Shown: positions 22,146 through 28,603 of the stretch, in pieces | Position numbering within the stretch: position 1 is the stretch's first letter | Layout of the letters: each line of letters starts with the position of its first letter | Assembly (NCBI GenBank): GCA_963601575.1 | Contig: CAVCFO010000022.1 | Coordinates: 1-28,603 of the forward strand | DNA length: 28,603 nt | DNA from: CAG-238 sp963601575 | GTDB taxonomy: Bacteria > Bacillota > Clostridia > Peptostreptococcales > Anaerovoracaceae | Reading direction: 5' to 3' | Position numbers and translations under genes: made by a program | The notes under the pieces: model-generated | Seen by the model: the letters and a program-made list of their open reading frames with translations, nothing else | Told to the model about the DNA's origin: nothing | Database searches by the model: none

Positions 22146-23099
22146 CTATCTATAAATGCCATATTTTATTTTTATCCTCTCGATCTTTTTTATCATGGGA
22201 TGACCGAGAAAGAACATACAAACCGACGCAAGAGCTGCGTGGGTCAAATCATACGGAAGTCCCGAAATATACAAAAGCCTCAGCGAATTGAAGCTCACAT
22301 CGAAGCCGATGGTATAAAACATCGTCGCCATATTCATTATCCCGCCGTAGAGGATAACCGTCGTCTCAAAGGTGAATACCGTTATCGTTATGCTGTTTAC
22401 CGGCAGCCGTCTCCTCTGCAGAATCGTTCCTATAAGAAGCCCTGCTGCGCCGAATGCGTAGACCCTCCAGCCAAAGAATGTATCATCATCCCCCGGGACA
22501 AGCAGGTACGAAACATAGGCCAGCACCAGAAAGCCCGCAAGGGAAAGCACGGGCGCTGCAAGCGCGGTGAAGGTGCCGGCGGCATCTATCCCCTGTTTTT
22601 TCTTCCCGATGGCAAGGCGCTCTGCCGTAACCTTGCTAAATGCAAGCCCCGCAAGGAATCCGAGGAGCCCCCAGCAGAACATCTGCCAAGGTGTATACGG
22701 TCCCTGACCCTGATAGAAGTTGCATACAAATCTAGCCAGCGCTCCGACCAGAAATCCTGCCTCCGGCCCCATGGAAATCCCCGCAACTATTACAAGCGCA
22801 GTTCCGATGGGTATCGCCGCAAGGTGAAATACGATATGTGCAAATGCCGTAATTGCGGTCATGACGGCAATTAGCACGATTTCCCTGGCCTTCGGACGCC
22901 GTTTTTCGTATATCATGAAAAACGGCAGCATCGTATATAAGATGACAAGCAGGCTCGTTACCATGTACTTCGTGCTACCCAGAAACCGGACGCTCGCCCA
23001 GAGCGTGGCCGGGATCAGCACAAAAATCATTATGGCAGAAACTGCGGTTCTCTTTCGGTGCGCTTCTAGTTGGCACTCGTCGTAACCCATTCTACCCAT
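22146..23099 (-). CDS. ECF transporter S component (substrate-binding membrane subunit)
   Basis: A 317-residue polytopic membrane protein. It has about eight hydrophobic segments, including VLIAVMTAITAFAHIVFHL and a GPEAGFLVGALARFVCNF stretch typical of vitamin-type S components. The length exceeds the usual 180-200 residues because of extra C-terminal membrane segments, a form seen in some Clostridial ECF operons. Substrate cannot be read from sequence. The start MGRMGYDE is preferred because GGAGGAGG lies 7 bases upstream; it overlaps the ATPase gene end by 34 bases. It is the third gene of the T-A-S operon. Confidence 0.85.
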   Translation of the reverse strand: MGRMGYDECQLEAHRKRTAVSAIMIFVLIPATLWASVRFLGSTKYMVTSLLVILYTMLPFFMIYEKRRPKAREIVLIAVMTAITAFAHIVFHLAAIPIGTALVIVAGISMGPEAGFLVGALARFVCNFYQGQGPYTPWQMFCWGLLGFLAGLAFSKVTAERLAIGKKKQGIDAAGTFTALAAPVLSLAGFLVLAYVSYLLVPGDDDTFFGWRVYAFGAAGLLIGTILQRRRLPVNSITITVFTFETTVILYGGIMNMATMFYTIGFDVSFNSLRLLYISGLPYDLTHAALASVCMFFLGHPMIKKIERIKIKYGIYR

Positions 23100-24853
23100 T
23101 CGGCCACCTCCTCCCAAGTTATCGCCTCCGGGAACCAGCTTCTTGCGATGCGGTTTGCTGCCGTGGTATAAAAGCTGTTACCCGCGAAGAATTCCGTAGG
23201 ATTTCCGATAGATACTATATCACCGTCGAAGGCCATGGCGCAGCGGTCCGCATATTCTGCACAAAATTCCACATCGTGCGAGACCATGAATATGGTAACG
23301 CCCGCCTTCGTGAGCTTTTTGAGTATGCCTGCAAGTGTGATCTTGAAGAAAGGATCCAGCCCCTTCGTCGGCTCATCAAGGAGCAAAATCTTAGGCGCAA
23401 GAAGCAAAATTTTGCCAAGTGCCAGTCTCTGCTGCTCACCGCCCGAAAGATCATATGGATGAGCCTTCCTGAGATGCTCGATTTCCATTAGGCGCAGCAT
23501 GTTCTCTATCTTCTCTGCCTTCTCTTCGTCCGGCATATCTATATAATATACCGCCTCCAAAAGCTCCTCTTCGACCGAGATTTCCGTGAAAAGTGCCTGC
23601 GGATTTTGCGGAACCATCGCAAGTCTCCCGCCAAAAAGCTCCTTTAGGTTGCTCTTTTTTACCTTTATGCCGTCCACCGTGATGCTGCCTGACTGTGGAG
23701 CGAGCTGCCCGCTGATAGTCTTGAGCGTGGTGCTCTTGCCGACGCCGTTTCCGCCAAGAAGGCAGAACAGCTCCCCGCGCCTTATCTTTAGGCTGAGGCC
23801 TCTTAGCACATCCGGCAGGTTCTTCTCGTAGCGAAACCAGAGATTCTTCGCTTCGATTATAATTTCTGTATTTTCTTTTTCATTTTTATTTTTTTCTTTA
23901 TCTATATTATCTATATTTGTATTTTTGCCTATATTCTCCGCCTGCTTTGCAGCCTTTCGGATTCTATCTCCGGAATTTTTCTCTCCCAGAATCTGCTCCA
24001 GCCAGAGCCTGCCGTCTCTTATGGTAAGCGGCGCGATTTCCCTGCCCTCGCGCAGTAGCCCGGGCGTCCCGTCTGATTTGCACTTATGATATATCTTCAT
24101 GACCGCAGGCAGTCCGTAAAACATCGGATGCCTGTCATCCTCGCTCTTTCCTGCGAGGTAGTCTCCCACATTCCAAGGCGTATCCATGGCGATGATCTTT
24201 CCCTTATCCATAACCATTACCCGGTCGGCCATGGTAAAGAGCTCCTCCAGGCGATGCTCCGAGATGATTACCGTGGTCCCAAGCTCTCTATTTATGCGGT
24301 ATACAACCTTTAGGAACTCGCTTGCCGCTATCGGGTCAAGCTGTGAGGTCGGCTCGTCAAGTATCAGCACCTTCGGCTGCATTACCATGATCGAAGCCAA
24401 ATTCAGAAGCTGCTTCTGTCCGCCGGAAAGCTCCGAAACATCCTTTCGAAACCATGTCTGTATATCAAAAAAGCTTGCCATCTCAGCGACACGACGCTTG
24501 ATGGACTGATTATCAAGACCCAGGCTTTCAAGTCCGAAGGCAAGCTCGTGCCAGACCTTGTCCGTGACTATCTGATTATCGGGATTTTGCTGCACAAAGC
24601 CGATTTGCGAGGCGTTCAGTCTGTCATCAAGCTCTGAGATATCCGCACCCTCGTAACATGCGGTCCCCGATTTCTGCCCATATGGAATCAGATTTTTCTT
24701 TAGCTGGCGCAGCAGGGTACTCTTGCCGCAGCCCGACTTGCCACAGACAACGACAAATTCCGAGGATTCAACCTCGAAGGAAATATCGTCCAGAGCCTTT
24801 GAATTTCCTGTCGGATATGTAAAACTTAAATTTCTAACCTCAATCGTTGCCAT
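23066..24853 (-). CDS. ECF transporter fused double ATPase (EcfA-EcfA')
   Basis: A 595-residue protein with two complete ABC domains in one chain. Domain 1 has Walker A GKSGCGKST (38-46), signature LSGGQKQ and Walker B VLILDEPTSQLDP. Domain 2 has GGNGVGKSTTLK, LSGGEQQR and ILLLDEPTKGLDP. Both sites look catalytically intact. They are joined by a Lys/Asn/Glu/Ile-rich linker encoded by a very AT-rich tract (about 23867-23940). It powers the ECF complex with the T and S proteins on either side. The start MATIEVRNL is set by GGGAGAAAAG upstream and lies 28 bases inside the end of the T gene. Confidence 0.93.
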   Translation of the reverse strand: MATIEVRNLSFTYPTGNSKALDDISFEVESSEFVVVCGKSGCGKSTLLRQLKKNLIPYGQKSGTACYEGADISELDDRLNASQIGFVQQNPDNQIVTDKVWHELAFGLESLGLDNQSIKRRVAEMASFFDIQTWFRKDVSELSGGQKQLLNLASIMVMQPKVLILDEPTSQLDPIAASEFLKVVYRINRELGTTVIISEHRLEELFTMADRVMVMDKGKIIAMDTPWNVGDYLAGKSEDDRHPMFYGLPAVMKIYHKCKSDGTPGLLREGREIAPLTIRDGRLWLEQILGEKNSGDRIRKAAKQAENIGKNTNIDNIDKEKNKNEKENTEIIIEAKNLWFRYEKNLPDVLRGLSLKIRRGELFCLLGGNGVGKSTTLKTISGQLAPQSGSITVDGIKVKKSNLKELFGGRLAMVPQNPQALFTEISVEEELLEAVYYIDMPDEEKAEKIENMLRLMEIEHLRKAHPYDLSGGEQQRLALGKILLLAPKILLLDEPTKGLDPFFKITLAGILKKLTKAGVTIFMVSHDVEFCAEYADRCAMAFDGDIVSIGNPTEFFAGNSFYTTAANRIARSWFPEAITWEEVAEWVEWVTTSAN

Positions 24854-25731
24854 TTCTTTTCTCCCGTGATGTCCAGTATCATCGGTGCCGCAAGGAGCAC
24901 CGTAAAGCTTGCGAGAGTGATTATTCTGAGCATGTCCCACTCTGCAAATTTGATTACCGGATAAAAATATATGTTAGTCCTGCCGAGTGCGCAGCCGGCA
25001 GATGCGATTATCCCCGTTACGAGTATCACGATAAGCATCCGATAGTCTGCCGGCGACATCTTGAAAAGATGAAAGCTCGTCCTTCCGTGCAGGCCATAGC
25101 CTCTTGCCTCCATGGAATCCGAGGTTTCGATGGAGGCCTCCAGCGACCATGAAATGAGTATCGAAATCTCCTTGCAAAGCTGCCTGGTCTTCACAAAAAG
25201 GCCCTTTTGTACATGGCGCCCCATGCATTCCTGTCCCATCTTGATCTGCCGAAAGCGGCTCTTGAGAAGCGGTATGAACCGAAATATCATTGAGAGCGTA
25301 AGCCCCAGCACGGGCGCCGCCTTGCCGAAGAGATATATCAGCTTGTCCGAAGACATCACAACATTGAAGCTCGCAAACCAGACCACCACGGCGCCCAGAA
25401 GAAGCGCCGCCGCCGTCCCGTAAGCGATCGCCTCCAGGGTTATCCTGCTGTCGTTTAAGAAAAACAGCACCGTCGCCCCGTTATGGGTGAAAAGTCCGTT
25501 TATCACGGTCATGACGATCACGATTGGAAGCAGAAAAAAAAGATTTGTCCTTGCCTGCCGCGCTCCTTTTAGCAGGATCGAATATGCCCACGCAAATCCG
25601 GTCGTCACTGCCAGAAATATCGGGTCAAGCGAAAACATCGTGATTCCGATTGCAAATGCATAAAATATTATATTTACCGCCGGGTGGCAGCCGGAAAATC
25701 TGCTGCTCTGCCCAAGTCCGTCTTTGAACAT
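24826..25731 (-). CDS. ECF transporter T component (energy-coupling membrane subunit)
   Basis: A 301-residue membrane protein of the EcfT/CbiQ type. It has about five membrane segments, and two cytoplasmic coupling helices are expected in the segment containing ETSDSMEARGYGLHGR. The EARG sequence there is the family's Ala-Arg-Gly motif that contacts the ATPases. The start MFKDGLGQ is chosen for TAGGAG just upstream; an earlier ATG at 25773 lacks one. It is the first gene of the T-A-S operon and overlaps the ATPase gene. Confidence 0.9.
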   Translation of the reverse strand: MFKDGLGQSSRFSGCHPAVNIIFYAFAIGITMFSLDPIFLAVTTGFAWAYSILLKGARQARTNLFFLLPIVIVMTVINGLFTHNGATVLFFLNDSRITLEAIAYGTAAALLLGAVVVWFASFNVVMSSDKLIYLFGKAAPVLGLTLSMIFRFIPLLKSRFRQIKMGQECMGRHVQKGLFVKTRQLCKEISILISWSLEASIETSDSMEARGYGLHGRTSFHLFKMSPADYRMLIVILVTGIIASAGCALGRTNIYFYPVIKFAEWDMLRIITLASFTVLLAAPMILDITGEKKWQRLRLEI

Positions 25732-25786
25732 TTTTTCTCCTAAAATATAAGTCTTGCCCGTATATTCTACCATCTCGGCCGGTGAA

Positions 25787-25845
25787 AAGCAAGCCCCCGC
25801 GTGCGAGGTCTATAGCAGCCTGCCCTGCGAGCCGTTTTTTTGCTT
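25787..25845 (-). promoter_or_regulatory. Possible structured leader RNA of the ECF operon
   Basis: In the roughly 110-base leader, AAGCAA (25840-25845) can pair with TTGCTT (25787-25792). This would enclose a GC-rich core that holds two further small hairpins, GCAG/CTGC and CCTCG/CGGGG. A three-way junction like this is reminiscent of a small riboswitch, but it matches none that I know (not cobalamin, THF, TPP or preQ1 by visible signature). Helices are short, so this is a proposal. Confidence 0.3.
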
Positions 25846-25846
25846 A

Positions 25847-25876
25847 ATAATATGTAGAAAATTTTCGAAAAAACAA
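25847..25876 (-). promoter_or_regulatory. Putative promoter of the ECF transporter operon
   Basis: On the minus strand TTGTTT (25871-25876), an 18-base spacer and TATTAT (25847-25852). The start would be near 25840, giving a leader of about 110 bases. Confidence 0.45.
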
Positions 25877-25894
25877 GATTTTTGCCTTGAATTG

Positions 25895-25903
25895 TGGTAC
25901 AAT
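25895..25903 (+). promoter_or_regulatory. Extended -10 promoter of the AEC transporter gene
   Basis: TGG directly precedes TACAAT (25898-25903), forming an extended -10 element; no good -35 is present. It is divergent from the ECF operon promoter about 20 bases away, so the two may be co-regulated. Confidence 0.45.
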
Positions 25904-25974
25904 ATTTTAGTTATTTGCCATACGGCAATAGCCACTCAATCAGAACTTCAGAAAGGCATAAGGCATAACACATC

Positions 25975-26922
25975 ATGGTCATAATCGTAGAAAAAATTAT
26001 TTCAATATTTTTAATTATGGCAGTCGGTTTCATCGCCAATCGCTTCGGAGTGCTGCCGGACGAAAGCAGCAAGTACATGACGGATCTTTTGATAAAGGTT
26101 ATAACTCCATGCATGATAATTTCGTCCATAACATCCAAGGAGCTGACAGACGAAACGCTCGTCGCGACCATCGAAACGCTGATCATCGCGGTAATGTTCT
26201 TCGTCCTTGCGGCGGTTATAGGTTATCTCATGTGTAGATTCATCTTGCATGTAGATAGCGAGGATTTGGGCATGTATGCCTTTACCTTCGGATCCATAAA
26301 CAGCGGATTTATCGGCTTTCCCATCACGCTGGCCCTCTTCGGCAGCGATATCCTGTATCTGATGGTCATTCACAATATAGCGCTGACAATCTACGCTTAT
26401 TCCCTCGGACCGTCGATCGTGCATATCGGTTCCGAAACAAAAAAATCTTTCGATATCAAATCATTTTTGCATTCGTTTTGCAATATAAATGCAATTATTT
26501 CGCTCATAAGCATCATAATGCTTTTTTCGGGGCTTCACCTTCCGTCGGCGATCTTCGAAACGACCGAAACTATCGGAGATGCTACGGTTCCGGTTTCGAT
26601 GCTGCTGGTCGGAGTGCAGCTTGGTGGTTCAAATCCTATCAAGATGCTTGCACATGGCAAGATGGTCGCAATATCTTTTGCAAAGATGCTCTTGCTTCCG
26701 GTTTTGACATTCCTCGCTGTCAACTGGCTTCCGATTCCGGATGGCGTAAAGCTGTGCATGACCTTCGCTGCGGTATTTCCTGCGGCGGTTGCGGCTGTTC
26801 CCGTTACAGCGCTTGAAGGCAAGAATGCCCTCTCATGTGCTGAGGTCGTTGCCTTCACTACGCTGCTTTCGATCGCGACCATCCCTGTGTTCGCAGCATT
26901 TCTTACCGAATACTTCATGTAA
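25975..26922 (+). CDS. AEC family transporter (auxin efflux carrier-like)
   Basis: A 315-residue membrane protein with about ten hydrophobic segments in two similar halves, as in the AEC/BART fold. MAVGFIANRFGVLP near the start and the NSGFIGFPITLALFG segment (about 105-120) are typical of the family. The C-terminal VFPAAVAAVPVTALEGKNA matches the conserved region after the last cytoplasmic loop. Bacterial AEC proteins export or import small carboxylates such as malate or malonate; the substrate here is unknown. The ribosome site is weak (GAAAGG about 20 bases before ATG). It is divergent from the ECF operon and ends at its own terminator. Confidence 0.88.
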   Translation: MVIIVEKIISIFLIMAVGFIANRFGVLPDESSKYMTDLLIKVITPCMIISSITSKELTDETLVATIETLIIAVMFFVLAAVIGYLMCRFILHVDSEDLGMYAFTFGSINSGFIGFPITLALFGSDILYLMVIHNIALTIYAYSLGPSIVHIGSETKKSFDIKSFLHSFCNINAIISLISIIMLFSGLHLPSAIFETTETIGDATVPVSMLLVGVQLGGSNPIKMLAHGKMVAISFAKMLLLPVLTFLAVNWLPIPDGVKLCMTFAAVFPAAVAAVPVTALEGKNALSCAEVVAFTTLLSIATIPVFAAFLTEYFM

Positions 26923-26981
26923 GAATATTATCTGTAATTTCTGTTCATGCGATGGCAGTTTCCATGAGAGCAAAATAAGAG

Positions 26982-27029
26982 CAAAAGAAAACACGCATCG
27001 GCGAGATAGCCTTTTGCGTGTTTCTTTTG
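26982..27029. terminator. Bidirectional terminator between convergent genes
   Basis: CAAAAGAAAACACGCA (26982-26997) pairs with TGCGTGTTTCTTTTG (27015-27029) apart from one bulged base. The stem is long and U-rich on both exit sides. It serves the AEC gene on the plus strand and the CoA-transferase gene on the minus strand. Confidence 0.8.
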
Positions 27030-27067
27030 TGTGAAGTGCTAATAAAAATGAAGAAGAATTGTTTATT

Positions 27068-27089
27068 TATAATGAAACATATCATTATA
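27068..27089. repeat. AT-rich inverted repeat after the CoA-transferase gene
   Basis: TATAATGA (27068-27075) and TCATTATA (27082-27089) pair perfectly across a 6-base loop. It lies 20-40 bases after the CoA-transferase stop. It has no U-tract of its own and may protect the mRNA end ahead of the main terminator. Confidence 0.5.
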
Positions 27090-27109
27090 CAATTATTATA
27101 TAGGATGCT

Positions 27110-28489
27110 CTATTTTACAACTGTGCTGCATCCTCTCCAGATGCCCATCTTCTTTGCAGATTCGATCAATTCGTCACGGAAGTCAGGATGCGCGATCGAA
27201 ACGAGGAGTTCTGCTCTCTCCCAGGTTGTCTTGCCCTTAAGATTTACTGCGCCATATTCTGTTACGATATAATGAACTCCGCTTCTCGGTGTGGAAACGA
27301 TGGAGCCTTCTGGAAGTGTTGCTCTTATCAGAGATTCTCTTGTGCCATCCTTCAGCGTTCTGGTTGAAGGCAGGCAAAGGAAGCTCTTGCCGCCGTTTGA
27401 CTTGAATGCGCCCATAACATAGTCAAGCTGTCCGCCTGTACCGCCGATGTGCTGAAGTCCTGCAGATTCGGAGTTTACCTGCCCGAAAAGGTCAACCTGA
27501 AGGCAGCTGTTTACGGATACCATCTTGTCATTCTGAGAAATTACGTCTACGTCGTTTACATAATGAACAGGCCCTACCTGCATCATCTGGTTATCGTCAA
27601 TCCAGTCATAGAGTTCCTGCGAACCCATAGCAAATGTATAGGTCATCTTGCCCTTGTTGATTTTTTTATTTCCTGTCAGCTTTCCGGCCTTGAACAGGTG
27701 AAGATATGCATCTACGAACATTTCGGTATGTACGCTCAGGTCGTCGATGTCGGATTCAGCAATGAGCTTACCTACATAGTTAGGGAATCCGCCGGTTCCA
27801 AGCTGAAGTGTGCTTCCGCTTTCGATGAGCTTTACGATATGCCCTGCCATCTGCTTTTCTACTTCGTTTGCTTCTTTGGCATTGATGGTCGGAAGCGGTG
27901 TGTTGGAACCTTCTACAACATAGTCTACCTGGCTGATGTTGATGAAGTTCTCAAATCCGTGATTTACGATCATATTTTCGTTTACTTCTACGATTATCTT
28001 CTTGCAGTTTCTGAGAATTCCCCAGTATTCTGCAACCTGCGGTCCAAGGTTAAAGTTTCCGGACTTGTCCATAGGTGCAACCTGAAGCATCGCAACATCG
28101 AATGTCGGTCTGCATTCCTCGTAGAATTTCGTATTCTCTCTGAACTGTACCGGCAGGAACCAGCAGTTACCTGCTTTGTTGCACTTTCTCTCAACCGGCG
28201 TAAAGTGGCTGCTTGCATAATGGAAATGCTCTGCCTTCGGGTCTGCCTGAAGTACAGCCGGCGGCTGTGCATAGCTCCACATTGTGGTGCAAATCGTAAC
28301 GTCCTCAAGCTCGTTTACTCTCTTTGCAAGTGCTGTATCAAGGTCTACAACAACTCCGCAGAAAAGTCCATAGTGCAGGTAGTCGCCTGATTTTACAATT
28401 TTGACAGCCTCGTCTGCGCTAACCAGTTTTTTCTTATATTCTTCCTGTACTTGTTCTGCAGGAAGCCATTCCTTAACTAAACAACTCAT
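27110..28489 (-). CDS. Acetyl-CoA hydrolase/transferase family protein (butyryl-CoA:acetate or 4-hydroxybutyrate CoA-transferase type)
   Basis: A 459-residue class I CoA-transferase. It moves CoA between acetate and another acyl-CoA. The likely catalytic Glu256 is in HTEMFVDAYLHL, with the CoA-binding glycine loops LGTGGFPNYVG (just before it) and GGTGGQLDYVMGA (after it). The C-terminal VTEYGAVNLKGKTTWERAE and SIAHPDFRDELI are hallmarks of the Cat/But/AbfT group. Sequence recall places it near butyryl-CoA:acetate CoA-transferases of gut Clostridia, but 4-hydroxybutyrate or other acyl specificities are equally possible. AGGAGG lies 11 bases ahead of the ATG. A thiolase gene ends 34 bases upstream, which supports a role in butyrate-type fermentation. 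Confidence 0.88.
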   Translation of the reverse strand: MSCLVKEWLPAEQVQEEYKKKLVSADEAVKIVKSGDYLHYGLFCGVVVDLDTALAKRVNELEDVTICTTMWSYAQPPAVLQADPKAEHFHYASSHFTPVERKCNKAGNCWFLPVQFRENTKFYEECRPTFDVAMLQVAPMDKSGNFNLGPQVAEYWGILRNCKKIIVEVNENMIVNHGFENFINISQVDYVVEGSNTPLPTINAKEANEVEKQMAGHIVKLIESGSTLQLGTGGFPNYVGKLIAESDIDDLSVHTEMFVDAYLHLFKAGKLTGNKKINKGKMTYTFAMGSQELYDWIDDNQMMQVGPVHYVNDVDVISQNDKMVSVNSCLQVDLFGQVNSESAGLQHIGGTGGQLDYVMGAFKSNGGKSFLCLPSTRTLKDGTRESLIRATLPEGSIVSTPRSGVHYIVTEYGAVNLKGKTTWERAELLVSIAHPDFRDELIESAKKMGIWRGCSTVVK

Positions 28490-28523
28490 ATTTTCGTCAT
28501 CCTCCTAATATTCCATCAAATTG

Positions 28524-28603
28524 CTACATCATCTCGATTATCACGGTAGTTCCCATGCCGCCGCCTGCGCAAAGGGATGCAAGTCCGTACTTGCCGCCGC
28601 GTC
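28524..28603 (-). CDS. C-terminus of thiolase (acetyl-CoA acetyltransferase), truncated by window edge
   Basis: The visible 25 residues, RGGKYGLASLCAGGGMGTT then VIIEMM, match the C-terminal catalytic loop of thiolases. It contains the cysteine-containing LCxGGGMG motif that deprotonates the second acetyl-CoA. Thiolase condenses two acetyl-CoA to acetoacetyl-CoA, the first step towards butyryl-CoA. It stops 34 bases before the CoA-transferase gene and is presumably co-transcribed with it. Confidence 0.88.
   Translation of the reverse strand, partial: RGGKYGLASLCAGGGMGTTVIIEMM

Noticed and set aside
21975..22874. Plus-strand open frame (299 codons) opposite the S component and Cys-rich gene
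   Set aside because: Arg/Lys/Cys-rich composition, no recognisable domain, and it overlaps two well-supported minus-strand genes.
25774..25974. Cobalamin riboswitch ahead of the ECF operon
   Set aside because: The leader is too short (about 110 bases) and no B12-box-like GCCACTG sequence is present on the transcribed strand.
27449..28390. Plus-strand open frame (313 codons) opposite the CoA-transferase
   Set aside because: It is an antisense shadow; the minus-strand product carries all family motifs.

Overview
The window looks like a chromosomal segment from an anaerobic Clostridia-type Bacillota. The evidence is the conserved gene order tig-clpP-clpX-lon-ysxC, strong AGGAGG-type ribosome sites, sigma-A-like promoters (for example TTGGCA-N17-TATAAT before metA), U-tract terminators, an ECF-type vitamin transporter, and a fermentative set of PduL, a butyryl/4-hydroxybutyrate-type CoA-transferase and thiolase. 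GC content is moderate with AT-rich intergenic gaps. Family-level placement is not possible from sequence reading alone. Almost every gene is on the minus strand; the exceptions are a 62-residue membrane protein at 9627 and an AEC transporter at 25975.

Layout from left to right. 1-1511 is a variable-looking area: the start of a truncated membrane-anchored gene behind a long leader, a secreted Big_2-domain surface protein, and a 369-base gap with a GCTGT pentanucleotide array, an inverted repeat and an orphan plus-strand terminator. 1512-6972 is a three-gene restriction-modification operon with its own promoter. It encodes an AdoMet-binding-half-like subunit, a separate catalytic half with NPPY, and a 1132-residue GIY-YIG-like/helicase protein whose C-terminus stops just before where an NPPY motif is expected. 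7075-9394 is a metA-metY methionine operon using the O-acetylhomoserine route. 9627-9815 is a tiny Cys/Asp-tailed membrane protein with its own promoter, possible operators and a bidirectional terminator.

9941-20835 reads leftward as one long housekeeping string: trigger factor, ClpP, ClpX, Lon, YsxC GTPase, a DUF1232 protein, hypoxanthine phosphoribosyltransferase and PduL. After a terminator it continues with a membrane protein, a PHP phosphoesterase and a beta-CASP RNase-like protein. It couples protein folding and proteolysis, ribosome assembly, purine salvage, acyl-phosphate metabolism and probably RNA turnover. 20994-25731 holds a CYTH-domain protein, a Cys-rich small-domain protein and a complete ECF transporter (T, fused double ATPase, S) with a short, possibly structured leader. 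25975-26922 is the divergent AEC carrier. The right edge is a CoA-transferase preceded by the last codons of a thiolase, part of an acyl-CoA fermentation operon.

The most unusual item is the restriction-modification locus. Its methyltransferase appears split at the motif III/IV boundary with gene order permuted, and a 13-base in-frame direct repeat lies at exactly the two broken ends. Other items worth attention are a 15-base in-frame tandem duplication in the probable target-recognition region, the GCTGT array, a 14-base tandem repeat at 21670-21753, the possible leader RNA of the ECF operon, and the TTTTGC/GCAAAA dyads at several promoters.
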